A DNA stretch of 64,000 nt from Erythrobacter sp. (lineage in GTDB: Bacteria > Pseudomonadota > Alphaproteobacteria > Sphingomonadales > Sphingomonadaceae), in NCBI GenBank assembly GCA_025698865.1, contig JAILWQ010000003.1:1-64000 (forward strand). Direction: 5' to 3'. Each line of letters opens with the position of its first letter. The first letter of the stretch is position 1. Below, one piece after another: positions 43,486 through 52,653 of this stretch. Under the pieces are notes generated by a model, which ran no database searches, was not told where the DNA came from, and was given only the letters and a program-made list of their open reading frames with translations. Both the position numbers and the translations under genes were made by a program.

Positions 43486-44452
43486 GCGCAACGCAAGTTT
43501 TCTGCTGGCTGGCTTAGGATGCATCGTCGCGTCCTGTGCGCCTTTCTCCGACCGGGTCATCGAAACGCGAAGCGCAGGTGCGACCAGCGCTTCCTCGTCC
43601 GCCAACGGCCCTGAAGCAGATTATCCGGTCGTCATCGGCGAGCCGTTTACCATCGATGGCATTACCTATACGCCCGACGACTCGCTCAATTACAATGAGG
43701 TCGGCTATGTGGCGCTGGATGAAACCGGTGCCACTGGCATCACCGTCGCTCACCGGACCCTTCCCCTGCCGAGCTATGTCGAAATCACCAATCTCGACAG
43801 CGGCCGGACCATCCTCGCCCGTGTGGAGCGGCGGGGGCCGATGATCAATTCCCGGCTCGTGGCGCTGTCGCCGTCGGCGATGGGGCAATTGGGCGCGTTG
43901 GAGGGAGCCCCCGTGCGCGTTCGCAGAGTTAACCCTCCTGAAGAGCAGCGGGCTGAACTGCGCGCCGATGCGGAAGCGCCGCTCCGGATGGAAACCCCTG
44001 AAGGTCTGCTGGCTGTTCTCCGCCAGCAACTGCCGGCAGTTGGTTCGGCGCCGCTCGCAAGCGCGGGAGGGGGCGCACGGGCTCCGATCCAGCCCATCGA
44101 TCCGGGTGCGAGTGCAGAGAACGCGGGGCCGTCGGGGTCGCCGGCAAATGCGACCAACCCGCCACCGGCATCCACGCCCGGCATCTCGCCATTGACCAAC
44201 TCCAGTGCGGCGACCGACACCGCGGTTTCCGCTCCCTCCCGATCCGGCAACTGGGTGGTGCAGGCGGGCGCGTTCTCGAGCGAGGCCGCGGCCAAACGTG
44301 TCGCCGCTGACATCGGCGGCTATGTCGAAACCGTGGGCCGGCTCTTTCGTGTGAGAACCGGTCCGTTCGAGAGCCGTGGAAAGGCCGAGGCCGCGCTCGC
44401 CAAGCTGCGCGGGACAGGCTATAAGGCGGCGCAGGTCTACTCGATACGATAG
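43469..44452 (+). CDS. RlpA-like lipoprotein with SPOR domain
   Basis: A 327-residue lipoprotein (lipobox VASC). Residues ~40-145 resemble the RlpA double-psi barrel ('VAHRTLPLPSYVEITNLDSG', 'RVERRGPMINSRLVALSPSA'), then a Pro/Ala/Gly/Ser-rich linker and a C-terminal SPOR domain (~255-327, 'NWVVQAGAFSSEAAAKRVAA'). SPOR binds denuded septal peptidoglycan, so it should localise to the septum. The motif usually written NDRGP in RlpA transglycosylases reads ERRGP here, and the aspartate needed for catalysis is not at that position. It may therefore bind rather than cut glycans. Confidence 0.83.
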   Translation: MRLPVRRNASFLLAGLGCIVASCAPFSDRVIETRSAGATSASSSANGPEADYPVVIGEPFTIDGITYTPDDSLNYNEVGYVALDETGATGITVAHRTLPLPSYVEITNLDSGRTILARVERRGPMINSRLVALSPSAMGQLGALEGAPVRVRRVNPPEEQRAELRADAEAPLRMETPEGLLAVLRQQLPAVGSAPLASAGGGARAPIQPIDPGASAENAGPSGSPANATNPPPASTPGISPLTNSSAATDTAVSAPSRSGNWVVQAGAFSSEAAAKRVAADIGGYVETVGRLFRVRTGPFESRGKAEAALAKLRGTGYKAAQVYSIR

Positions 44453-44485
44453 GCGGCCGGGCTCTCCCGCCGCACGGGAGCGCAA

Positions 44486-45646
44486 TTGACGAGATTTCCG
44501 AAACTGCTGATGGCCTGCGCGGCTTTCTGCACGACCTTTTCAGCGCAGGCGGCCGATCCGATCCGCCCCGCGCTTCCTTCGCCCGAAGACGCGCCCATCG
44601 CCCTGTTGGTTGACCTGTCGACGGGACAGACGCTCTTCTCGCGGCAGGAGGACCGGCGCTTCATGCCGGCATCCATCACCAAGGTGATGACGACTTTCCT
44701 CGCGTTCGAATGGATGGGGGACAAGCGTCTTTTCCCGCAGCAGGTGTTCACCATCCGGCCCGAAACTTTTCGCAAGTGGCACGCCAAGGGCTCGAACATG
44801 TTCCTGCCGGCCGACGCGCGGATTACGGCCGATGAACTCGTTCACGGGATCACCACCGTCTCGGCCAACGATGCGGCGGTCGTGCTGGCCGAAGGAGCGG
44901 CAGGCTCGGTCGACGGGTGGCTGGCGGCGATGAATGCCAAGGCGCGCGAGATCGGCATGCATGACAGCCATTTCGGCACGCCCAACGGATGGATGGACGA
45001 GGGCCATACCTTCGTAACCGCACATGATCTGGCCGCGCTCGCCCGCGCCATGATCATGCGGCACCCCGAAAAGTATCGTCATTTCATCGGCGCCAAGGGG
45101 CTGGAATATAACGGAATTACCCAGCGCAATCACGATCCGATCCTGGGTATCGTCGAAGGGGCCGACGGGATCAAGACGGGTTTCACCAATCAGGCTGGCT
45201 ACGGATTTCTCGGCAGCGCCGAACGCGACGGTCGCCGTCTGGTGATGGTGGTCGCGGCCAGCCCGACCTCGCGCGGGCGCAACGATGCGGCGCGCGCTTT
45301 CATGGAATGGGGTTTTTCCGCGTTCGACGACCGGGTGCTTTTCAGGGCGGACGAAAGGATCGGATCGGCCGACGTGCAGGACGGTGCGGTGCGGCAGGTC
45401 GGTCTGGTCCCGAAGGCGCCGGTTCGCGTGGCCCTGCCGCAGAATTCGAAGGCGAAGATCGACCTGGCGATCCGTTACAACGGACCGCTGAAAGCGCCCG
45501 TCGCGGAAGGCGCCGAGGTCGCGCAGCTCGTGGTCTCGCTCGACGGGAGGCCGATCAACACCGTCCCGCTCGTGGCGGAAAATCCGGTGCTGGAAGCGAC
45601 CGTATTGCAGCGGGTCTTCAACGGTCTGACCGGCTGGGTCGCTTGA
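44486..45646 (+). CDS. D-alanyl-D-alanine carboxypeptidase (PBP5/6 type)
   Basis: A 386-residue periplasmic DD-carboxypeptidase. The signal peptide is followed by the catalytic SxxK motif ('MPASITKVMTTF'), the SxN motif ('VSANDAAVVLAEGA') and KTG ('DGIKTGFTNQAGYGF'). The C-terminal PBP5 domain is present ('APVRVALPQNSKAKIDLAIR') and the tail 'ATVLQRVFNGLTGW' is the amphipathic membrane anchor. It removes the terminal D-Ala from stem peptides. TTGA/TGA overlap links it to tmk. Confidence 0.93.
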   Translation: MTRFPKLLMACAAFCTTFSAQAADPIRPALPSPEDAPIALLVDLSTGQTLFSRQEDRRFMPASITKVMTTFLAFEWMGDKRLFPQQVFTIRPETFRKWHAKGSNMFLPADARITADELVHGITTVSANDAAVVLAEGAAGSVDGWLAAMNAKAREIGMHDSHFGTPNGWMDEGHTFVTAHDLAALARAMIMRHPEKYRHFIGAKGLEYNGITQRNHDPILGIVEGADGIKTGFTNQAGYGFLGSAERDGRRLVMVVAASPTSRGRNDAARAFMEWGFSAFDDRVLFRADERIGSADVQDGAVRQVGLVPKAPVRVALPQNSKAKIDLAIRYNGPLKAPVAEGAEVAQLVVSLDGRPINTVPLVAENPVLEATVLQRVFNGLTGWVA

Positions 45647-46281
45647 ACCCGGGACGCTTCATAGCCTTCGAGGGCGGGGAGGGCATGGGCAAATCGACCC
45701 AGGCCCGCCTGCTGGTCGAGCATCTCGAGCGAACAGGCGAGAAGGCGGTGCTGACGCGCGAGCCCGGCGGCACGCCGGGGGCCGAGGCGATCCGGAACCT
45801 GCTGCTCCATCCTCCAGGAGAAGGGTGGGCCGCACGCGCCGAAGCTCTCCTTTTCGCCGCCGCCCGCAGCGATCATGTCGAACGTCTCATCCGCCCTGCC
45901 ATCGCACGCGGCGAATGGGTGATCTCCGACCGCTTCATCGATTCCAGCCGCGCCTATCAGGGGATTGCGGGCGGGTTGGGCGACGAGATGATCCTCGCCC
46001 TGCACGATCACGGCAGCGGAGGGCTCCGGCCGGACCTGACCATCGTCCTGGTCGCATCCGATGCCGAAGTGTCCGAGCGCCTGCAATTGCGCGACGGTGG
46101 CACCGCTGATGCCATCGGGGGCCGGGACGATGCCTACCACGCCCAGGTCAACGCCGCTTTCCGTAAGTTCGCTGGCGAGGAAACGGGGCGGTTTGCCTTG
46201 GTCGAAGGCGACGGCGCGATCGACGATGTGCATCGCAAGGTCCTCGCCGCGGTCCAGCCTTTGCTCGAATCCCGGCAATGA
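45643..46281 (+). CDS. tmk: Thymidylate kinase
   Basis: A 212-residue P-loop kinase that makes dTDP. 'GRFIAFEGGEGMGKSTQARL' is the Walker A, 'LTREPGGTPGAEAIRNLLL' the DRX-type region and 'VISDRFIDSSRAYQGIAGG' the substrate-binding segment with the lid. It begins at TTG 45643, overlapping the preceding stop (TTGA); no ATG/GTG fits better before the P-loop. Its stop overlaps holB by 4 bp. Confidence 0.95.
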   Translation: MNPGRFIAFEGGEGMGKSTQARLLVEHLERTGEKAVLTREPGGTPGAEAIRNLLLHPPGEGWAARAEALLFAAARSDHVERLIRPAIARGEWVISDRFIDSSRAYQGIAGGLGDEMILALHDHGSGGLRPDLTIVLVASDAEVSERLQLRDGGTADAIGGRDDAYHAQVNAAFRKFAGEETGRFALVEGDGAIDDVHRKVLAAVQPLLESRQ

Positions 46282-47231
46282 CGCTGATCGGTCACGAACG
46301 CGCCCGTGCCGCATGGCGGGCCGCTCTTTCCGGCGAGCGAATGCATCACGCATGGTTGCTGGCCGGCAAGGCCGGGCTCGGTAAGATGCGTTTCGCCATG
46401 GAGGCTGCCCGCGAACTGGTGGGTGCGCCCCCGTCGCAAGTCGATCATCCGGACATCATGGTGCTGACCTACGGCGCTAAGGACGACAAGGAAGAGCGCA
46501 AGCGCGCCGACGGGAAGCCGTTCGAACTCGCGCGCAGCATCCGGATCGATCAGGTCCGCGCGATGCAGCGACGGCTGACGACCCGCCCTTCCATGGGAGA
46601 CCGGCGGGCCGTCATCATCGATCCTGCGGACGACATGGAGCGCAACGCTGCCAACGCGCTGCTCAAGAGCCTCGAGGAACCGCCGGCAGGCACCATCTTC
46701 CTTCTCGTGAGCCATCGTCCGGCGAAACTGCTTCCCACGATCCGCTCGCGGTGCCGGTTGTTGCGATTTCCCGCGCTCGAGGACAGTCAGGTGGATGCGC
46801 TGCTGATCGAACACGCGCCGTCGGTCGATGCGGATGCCCGCCGGGCAGCGGTGCGCGCCGGTGGCGGATCGCCCGGCGCAGCGCTGGCATTCATCGATCA
46901 GGATCTCGGACCGCTGGCCGAGCTCATGGGCCGGATTCTGCACGAAGGCGATCCGTCTTTCGTTCTCAGAGGCAAGCTCGCCGGAGCAATCGGTGCCCGC
47001 CCCGACCGCGAGCGTCTTCGCGCCGCGCTCGAACTCGCCCGGGCCGCGGTGGCCGACGGGATCGGGGATTGCCCGCATGCGGCACTGCCCCACCGGATCG
47101 AGGCGCACGAGGCGCTGGTTCGCCTCACCGCGGAAATGCCGACTTACAATTACGATCCGGGCCTGATGGTGATGGAAGTGGGCACCTTGCTTGCCCGCGC
47201 CGGCGCGGCTAGCGAACGCGCCAATGGCTGA
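46278..47231 (+). CDS. holB: DNA polymerase III subunit delta'
   Basis: A 317-residue AAA+ clamp-loader subunit. The Walker-like region 'HAWLLAGKAGLGKMRFAMEA' has Met after GK where active ATPases have Ser/Thr, as expected for delta', which does not hydrolyse ATP. 'MERNAANALLKSLEEPPAGTIFLLVSH' is the SRC-adjacent sensor region and 'LLPTIRSRCRLLRFP' the arginine-finger motif. Coupled with tmk (4-bp overlap) and metG (8-bp overlap), the common tmk-holB-metG-tatD operon. Confidence 0.94.
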   Translation: MTLIGHERARAAWRAALSGERMHHAWLLAGKAGLGKMRFAMEAARELVGAPPSQVDHPDIMVLTYGAKDDKEERKRADGKPFELARSIRIDQVRAMQRRLTTRPSMGDRRAVIIDPADDMERNAANALLKSLEEPPAGTIFLLVSHRPAKLLPTIRSRCRLLRFPALEDSQVDALLIEHAPSVDADARRAAVRAGGGSPGAALAFIDQDLGPLAELMGRILHEGDPSFVLRGKLAGAIGARPDRERLRAALELARAAVADGIGDCPHAALPHRIEAHEALVRLTAEMPTYNYDPGLMVMEVGTLLARAGAASERANG

Positions 47232-48783
47232 CCCATATTACATCACGACCGCGATCAACTATCCCAACGGCCCGCCGCATATCGGCCATGCCTATGAAGG
47301 GATCGCGGCCGACGTGATCGCGCGCTTCCAGCGGCTGCGCGGCCGCGAGGTGCGCTTCCAGACCGGCACGGACGAGCATGGCCTGAAAATGGCCCGCAAG
47401 GCAGAGGAGCAGGGCAGAAGCCCGCGCGACCTCGCGGACGAGATGTCCGACCGTTTCCGGGCGATGGACGAGGCCCTCGGGATTACTTTCGATCGCTTCA
47501 TTCGCACAGTCGACGAGGATCACCATCGCGCCAGTCAGGCGATCTGGCGCGCGATGGAGGCCAATGGCGATCTCTATCTAGACCGGTACGAGGGTTGGTA
47601 CTCGATCCGCGACGAGGCCTATTACGACGAGGGCGAACTGGTCGAGGGGGAGGGGGGTAACCGCCTCTCGCCACAGGGCACGCCGGTCGAATGGACGGTC
47701 GAGGAAAGCTGGTTCTTCCGGCTCTCCAACTATCAGTACAAGCTCCTCGAACTGCTCAGAAAGCCCGGATTTCTCGAACCCGAAAGTCGGCGCAACGAGA
47801 TGATCGCATTCGTGTCGGGCGGGCTGCGCGACCTGTCGGTCAGCCGCACGAGCTTCGACTGGGGCGTCAAGGTTCCGGGCAGCGAGGATCACGTGATGTA
47901 TGTCTGGGTCGATGCCCTGACCAATTACATCACTGGCCTCGGCTATCCGGACGACACCGAAAACTGGCGCAAGTTTTGGCCGGCCGATCTTCATCTGATC
48001 GGCAAGGACATCGTCCGCTTCCACACGGTCTACTGGCCCGCCTTTCTCATGAGCGCCGGACTGCCGGTGCCATCCAAGGTCTTCGGCCACGGCTTCATCC
48101 TGAACCGGGGCGAGAAGGAATCCAAGTCGCTCGGCAACGTGACCGATCCCATGATGCTCGCCGAGACTTTCGGTGTCGACAATCTGCGCTATTTCCTCAT
48201 GCGCGAGGTCGCGTTCGGACAGGATGGTAGCTATTCGCCCGAAGCCATTGTAAACCGGTGCAATTCGGAGCTGGCCAATAGCTTCGGAAATCTCGCGCAG
48301 CGAACGCTGTCCATGATTTCCAAGAACATGGATGGTGCGATCGAACGCTTTGAAAAGGCCGAGGCGGACGAAGATCTGCTGGCGAAGGTCCGGACGGCCT
48401 GCCGTGAGGATTTGCCGCGAGAGTTCGAGGCGCTGGCTTTCAGCCAGGGCATCGAAGCGTGGATGCAGGCGGTGTGGGCCTGCAACGCCTATGTCGACGA
48501 GCAGGCCCCTTGGGCCCTGCGCAAGACAGACGAGAACCGGATGAAGGCGGTGCTGCTCACGCTGTTCGTCGCGCTGCGCGATCTCGCCATAGCCATTCAG
48601 CCGGTTGTTCCGGGCAAGGCTTCCGCCGTACTCGATCAGCTCGGCGTGACGGCGGAATCCCGTTTCTACGCCGATCTGGCCGATGACAGCTGGTTCGACG
48701 TTTTGGTCCAAGCGGATCACCGGATCGACAAGCCGAGCCCGATCTTTCCGCGCCTGGAAATTCCCGAAGCGGAGGCGGCCTGA
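47224..48783 (+). CDS. metG: Methionyl-tRNA synthetase
   Basis: A 519-residue class I synthetase. The HIGH motif is 'YPNGPPHIGHAYEGIAAD' and the KMSKS motif 'RGEKESKSLGNVTDP'. No four-cysteine zinc knuckle is seen in the connective-peptide region, placing it in the short, zinc-free group; there is also no C-terminal tRNA-binding (Trbp111-like) extension. It overlaps holB by 8 bp and tatD by 1 bp. Confidence 0.96.
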   Translation: MADPYYITTAINYPNGPPHIGHAYEGIAADVIARFQRLRGREVRFQTGTDEHGLKMARKAEEQGRSPRDLADEMSDRFRAMDEALGITFDRFIRTVDEDHHRASQAIWRAMEANGDLYLDRYEGWYSIRDEAYYDEGELVEGEGGNRLSPQGTPVEWTVEESWFFRLSNYQYKLLELLRKPGFLEPESRRNEMIAFVSGGLRDLSVSRTSFDWGVKVPGSEDHVMYVWVDALTNYITGLGYPDDTENWRKFWPADLHLIGKDIVRFHTVYWPAFLMSAGLPVPSKVFGHGFILNRGEKESKSLGNVTDPMMLAETFGVDNLRYFLMREVAFGQDGSYSPEAIVNRCNSELANSFGNLAQRTLSMISKNMDGAIERFEKAEADEDLLAKVRTACREDLPREFEALAFSQGIEAWMQAVWACNAYVDEQAPWALRKTDENRMKAVLLTLFVALRDLAIAIQPVVPGKASAVLDQLGVTAESRFYADLADDSWFDVLVQADHRIDKPSPIFPRLEIPEAEAA

Positions 48784-49556
48784 TGCTCGTCGACAGCCAC
48801 TGCCACCTCGAATACGAAGGCCTCGTCGAGGACCAGAGTGCCGTGCTCGACCGTGCACGCGATGCCGGGGTGAAGGCGATGCTCAACATCTCCACGCGCC
48901 GCTCCGAATGGGATCGCGTGACGGCGACCGCAGCGCGCGAGGCGGACGTTTTCGCCAGCGTCGGCATTCATCCGCACAATGCCGACGAGCATGCCGACCT
49001 GTCCGAAGACGATCTGTTAGCCGCCACCGAACATCCGCGCGTGATCGGGATCGGTGAAACCGGGCTCGATTACTATTACGACCATTCGGATCGCGACGTT
49101 CAGAAGCGGTTGTTTCGCCGTCACATCGCCGTGGCCCGGAAGACCGGCCTGCCACTCATCATCCACACTCGCGATGCGGAAGATGACACGCTTGCAATCC
49201 TGACGGTTGAGATGGGGCAGGGGGCATTCCCCGCGCTGATCCACTGCTTCACCGCTTCGGAGAGTTTTGGCAAGGCGGTACTGGATCTCGGGCTTTCGAT
49301 CTCGCTCTCGGGCATCGTCACGTTCAAGAGTGCGCGGGATCTGCAGGATTTCGCCGCAACCATTCCATCGGACCGGCTCCTGATCGAGACGGATAGCCCG
49401 TTTCTCGCCCCGGTTCCGCATCGCGGGCGGGCGTGCGAGCCCGCTTTCGTGAGGGATACCGCGCGTTTCGTCGCCGAACTGCGGGGTGTCGGCGTGGACG
49501 ATCTGGCCGCGACGACATCAGCGAACTTCTACGCCCTGTTCCGGAAGGCGGCGTGA
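48783..49556 (+). CDS. tatD: TatD-family metal-dependent hydrolase
   Basis: A 257-residue amidohydrolase-fold DNase family protein. Metal ligands are visible as HxH in 'MLVDSHCHLEYEGL', Glu in 'VIGIGETGLDYYYDHSD', His in 'LIIHTRDAEDDTL', His in 'ALIHCFTASES' and Asp in 'LLIETDSPFLAP'. It is involved in 3'-5' nuclease activity or DNA repair in characterised members; here the substrate is unconfirmed. Head-to-tail with metG and the next gene. Confidence 0.93.
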   Translation: MLVDSHCHLEYEGLVEDQSAVLDRARDAGVKAMLNISTRRSEWDRVTATAAREADVFASVGIHPHNADEHADLSEDDLLAATEHPRVIGIGETGLDYYYDHSDRDVQKRLFRRHIAVARKTGLPLIIHTRDAEDDTLAILTVEMGQGAFPALIHCFTASESFGKAVLDLGLSISLSGIVTFKSARDLQDFAATIPSDRLLIETDSPFLAPVPHRGRACEPAFVRDTARFVAELRGVGVDDLAATTSANFYALFRKAA

Positions 49557-50320
49557 AGCTCATCATGCTCGGTTCGGGCACCTCGACCGGGGTCCCGCGC
49601 GTGGGCGACGATTGGGGCGAGTGCGACCCGGCAGAACCGAAAAACCGGCGCACACGGGTCTCCATCATCGTTCAGAACGACAGCGGTCAGAGGGTTCTGA
49701 TCGACACCTCGACCGATCTGCGTCAGCAATTGCTCACGAATGGCATCGACAAGGTCGATACGGTGCTGTGGACCCATGATCACGCGGATCACTGTCATGG
49801 GATCGACGATCTTCGCGTCATGCGATACGGACGCAGCAATGCGCTTCCCGGATTTGCGAGCGCTTCTACGGTATCGCGTCTAAGGCGGCGTTTCGATTAC
49901 GTTTTCGCCGGTCAGTATGGCTATCCGACACTCATAGAGCTGAAAGAAGTCGACACCATCCGCATGACGGCCGGGTTCGGGATAGACAGTGTGGAAATGC
50001 CCCATGGCCCCGCTGTCTCGACGGGTTACCGTCTCGATGCAGATAGCCGGAGCCTGGTTTACGCGACCGATTTCAGCGAGATCACGCCGGCGATGATCGA
50101 TTGTTTCGAGGGCACCGATCTTCTGGTGTGCGATTGCCTGCGTCGCGATCCGCATCCGACGCACGCGCATCTCGACATGGCGATCGAGCTCGGGAAACGA
50201 TGCAAGGCGAAGCGGATCGTCCTGACGCATCTCGACAAGAGCATGGATTACGCATCGCTGGTCGCGGAAGTGCCTGGCCATGTCACCGTCGGCTATGACG
50301 GGCTGGAGATGGTGCTTTGA
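49553..50320 (+). CDS. Metallo-beta-lactamase-fold hydrolase (PhnP-like)
   Basis: A 255-residue MBL-fold protein with the metal-binding motif HDHADH in 'VLWTHDHADHCHGIDDL' and further ligands in 'DSVEMPHG', 'VYATDF' and 'IVLTHLD'. The opening 'KLIMLGSGTSTGVPRVGDDWG' and 'CDPAEPKNRRTRVS' resemble PhnP-type phosphodiesterases, which act on cyclic phosphates. Start GTG 49553 overlaps the tatD stop (GTGA). No phn genes are nearby, so the phosphonate role does not transfer. Confidence 0.9.
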   Translation: MKLIMLGSGTSTGVPRVGDDWGECDPAEPKNRRTRVSIIVQNDSGQRVLIDTSTDLRQQLLTNGIDKVDTVLWTHDHADHCHGIDDLRVMRYGRSNALPGFASASTVSRLRRRFDYVFAGQYGYPTLIELKEVDTIRMTAGFGIDSVEMPHGPAVSTGYRLDADSRSLVYATDFSEITPAMIDCFEGTDLLVCDCLRRDPHPTHAHLDMAIELGKRCKAKRIVLTHLDKSMDYASLVAEVPGHVTVGYDGLEMVL

Positions 50321-50487
50321 GCGAGTATTCGATCGTCTCGATCATATCGCTGGTCGGTTTCCTGGTACTCGCTCTAAGCGCGCTGTCCGCACATCGGCTC
50401 TCGTTACGAAAGGGCGTAATTCTGGCGCTAGCCTGGGCGGCGATTTTCGCGATCGTGGTGCTGGTCATCGACGTGCTCGCAGGCTGA
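50317..50487 (+). CDS. Small two-helix membrane protein, hypothetical
   Basis: A 56-residue ORF from TTG 50317, overlapping the stop of the upstream hydrolase gene as TTGA, the same kind of coupling used between tatD, holB, tmk and others here. It has two hydrophobic helices, about residues 6-24 and 34-53, with a short basic loop between them ('SAHRLSLRKG'). There is no recognisable family. The tight coupling and intact membrane topology favour a real protein, but the TTG start lowers certainty. Confidence 0.65.
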   Translation: MSEYSIVSIISLVGFLVLALSALSAHRLSLRKGVILALAWAAIFAIVVLVIDVLAG

Positions 50488-50511
50488 TCCCTACGGCTGG
50501 CCAGATTTAAC

Positions 50512-50525
50512 ATAATATATATTAT
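50512..50525. repeat. 14-bp perfect AT palindrome before mazG
   Basis: ATAATATATATTAT is a perfect palindrome 14 bp upstream of the mazG start region, in DNA otherwise around two-thirds GC. It could contain -10-like TATAAT elements or a DNA-opening site; no regulator is known. Confidence 0.7.
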
Positions 50526-50538
50526 CAATCTTGGATCG

Positions 50539-51315
50539 ATGATGTCCGCGAACTCGAAGTCTCTCGACCGCCTGCTTTCCATCATGGCTCGCCTGCGCGA
50601 TTCGGAACGTGGCTGCGAATGGGATGTCGCGCAGGATTTCGGTACGATCGCGCCTTATACCATCGAGGAAGCGTACGAGGTCGCCGATGCGATCGAGCGC
50701 GAGGACATGGACGGATTGCGCGACGAACTCGGCGATCTTTTGCTCCAGGTCGTTTTCCATGCGCGCATGGCGGAGGAAGCCGGTCATTTCGATTTCGACT
50801 CCGTGGCCGAGGCCATCGCCGACAAGATGGAAGCGCGCCATCCGCATATTTTCGGCGATAGCACCGGCGCGATGGATGGCGCTAGCTGGGAAAACCTGAA
50901 AGCCAACGAGCGCGAAGCCAAGGGCGAAACCGGTGCGATGGACGGCGTCGCCAGAGCGCTTCCTGCCCTGATGCGGTCCGACAAATTGCAGAAGCGCGCC
51001 GCTCGTGTGGGTTTCCAGTGGGATGACCTCGAAGGCCCGACAAGAAAGCTCGCCGAGGAACTGGAGGAGTTGGCAGCCGCGACCACACCGGAAGAGCGGT
51101 TGCTGGAAGCAGGCGACGTGCTGTTCGTGGCGGCGCACCTCGTCCGCCGTTACGGCGTCGATCCGGAGCAGGCGCTGCGTGCATCGAACGACAAGTTCGA
51201 ACAGCGGTTTCGTCGGATGGAGGAGCTTGCGCGGAAGGACGGCGCTGATTTTGCGGCGCTGCCGCTCGGTGCGCAGGAGGAATATTGGCAGAAGGTCAAG
51301 CGCGAGGAAGGTTGA
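50539..51315 (+). CDS. mazG: Nucleoside triphosphate pyrophosphohydrolase MazG
   Basis: A 258-residue protein with two MazG-type all-alpha halves. The first carries 'YTIEEAYEVADAI' and 'LRDELGDLLLQVVFHARMAE', with the acidic metal ligands EExxE...DExGD; the second has 'KLAEELEELAAA' and 'ALRASNDKFEQRFRRMEEL'. It hydrolyses NTPs to NMP and pyrophosphate. ATG 50539 or the next ATG (50542) could be used. It ends 12 bp from the convergent hflX stop. Confidence 0.94.
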   Translation: MMSANSKSLDRLLSIMARLRDSERGCEWDVAQDFGTIAPYTIEEAYEVADAIEREDMDGLRDELGDLLLQVVFHARMAEEAGHFDFDSVAEAIADKMEARHPHIFGDSTGAMDGASWENLKANEREAKGETGAMDGVARALPALMRSDKLQKRAARVGFQWDDLEGPTRKLAEELEELAAATTPEERLLEAGDVLFVAAHLVRRYGVDPEQALRASNDKFEQRFRRMEELARKDGADFAALPLGAQEEYWQKVKREEG

Positions 51316-51327
51316 GGCCCCTTCCCC

Positions 51328-52653
51328 TCAGTCGTCGAGTGTTTCGAACTGCCCCAATTCCTTCGGGTTCAGTCGAACCGTGATGGACCGCTGCGGACCT
51401 TCGCTTCCGATCTCTCCCTCTTCGTCCGACAGGACCTCGCCGTGCGAATACAGCCACGCAATGCGCCGGCCACGCGCGACGGGGATGGAAAATTCGTGGG
51501 TACGGGCCTGTCCCGTCAGCAACTCGCCCAGAAGAGCGACGAGGCTTTCCACACCGTCACCGGTAATCGCTGAGACCGCGACCACGTTTTCGTCTTCCTC
51601 GGCAACCGTGAGGGTATCGGCTCGCTCGGAGTCGGGCAGAAGATCGCATTTGTTCCAGACTTCGACGATCGGAATCAGATTGTCCTCGCCTTCGATCACC
51701 CCTAGATCGCGCAGGATATCGACGACTTCGGCCTTCTGTGCGTCCGTATCGGAATTGCTGATGTCGCGAACGTGAAGGATGATGTCCGCGGCCGTGACTT
51801 CCTCCAACGTCGCCCGGAAAGCAGCGACCAGCTGTGTCGGCAGGTCGGAAATGAAGCCGACCGTGTCCGACAGGATCGCCTTCTCGACACCTGGAAGCGA
51901 TATCGAGCGCATCGTCGGGTCGAGCGTGGCGAACAGCAGATCCTCCGCCATCACACCTGCACCGGTAAGGCGGTTGAACAGGGTCGACTTGCCCGCATTG
52001 GTGTAGCCGACCAGCGCGACCACCGGCCAGGGCGCCCTTCCGCGTCTTTCGCGATGCAATGCGCGGGTCTTGCGAACCTGCTCGAGTTCCTTGCGCAGCC
52101 GCGACATCCGTTGCCGGATCATGCGGCGGTCGGCCTCGATCTGGGTCTCGCCCGGGCCGCCGAGAAAGCCGAAGCCCCCGCGCTGGCGTTCGAGATGGGT
52201 CCAGCTGCGGACGAGCCGGCTCTGCTGATAATCGAGATGCGCGAGTTCGACCTGGAGGCGCCCTTCAGCTGTCGCCGCGCGTTCGCCGAAGATTTCCAGG
52301 ATCAGCCCAGTGCGGTCGATAACCTTGCGAGCGAGCTTTTCCTCCAGATTGCGCTGCTGGATCGGACTGAGCGTGCCATCGACCACGACCAGATCGGCAT
52401 CGGCCTGTTCGCAGGCGATGCGAATATTTTCCACCTGCCCTGCCCCGAACAAAGTGTTCGGTCGGACATCGCGGATGGGGAGCGTGAAGCTGTCAGCGAT
52501 CACAATACCGATGGCCAGCGCCAGTCCGCGCGCCTCCTCGAGCCGTGCCTCGAGCCCGAGGTCGTAGCGAACCCCGCGAACGTCCGGGCATACGACGAGG
52601 GCTCGCGCGCCGCGCGTGACCTCTCCTCGCAGATCGTCCTGATCGAAGCTCAG
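51328..52653 (-). CDS. hflX: Ribosome-associated GTPase HflX, probable CTG start
   Basis: A 50S-associated GTPase that splits stalled ribosomes. The ordinary open frame begins at GTG 52503 ('[20 protein letters not shown]'), but in-frame codons upstream to 52653 encode a plausible HflX N-terminus ('[12 protein letters not shown]', '[17 protein letters not shown]') without a stop. The only start near its beginning is CTG 52651-52653, overlapping the hfq stop as CTGA. GTPase motifs: '[18 protein letters not shown]', 'ATLDPTMRS', 'LSDTVGFI'. The HflX-type linker '[13 protein letters not shown]' is present. With the CTG start the protein has 441 residues, like other HflX. The start codon is an inference; the gene identity is certain. 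Confidence 0.88.
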   Translation of the reverse strand: MSFDQDDLRGEVTRGARALVVCPDVRGVRYDLGLEARLEEARGLALAIGIVIADSFTLPIRDVRPNTLFGAGQVENIRIACEQADADLVVVDGTLSPIQQRNLEEKLARKVIDRTGLILEIFGERAATAEGRLQVELAHLDYQQSRLVRSWTHLERQRGGFGFLGGPGETQIEADRRMIRQRMSRLRKELEQVRKTRALHRERRGRAPWPVVALVGYTNAGKSTLFNRLTGAGVMAEDLLFATLDPTMRSISLPGVEKAILSDTVGFISDLPTQLVAAFRATLEEVTAADIILHVRDISNSDTDAQKAEVVDILRDLGVIEGEDNLIPIVEVWNKCDLLPDSERADTLTVAEEDENVVAVSAITGDGVESLVALLGELLTGQARTHEFSIPVARGRRIAWLYSHGEVLSDEEGEIGSEGPQRSITVRLNPKELGQFETLDD

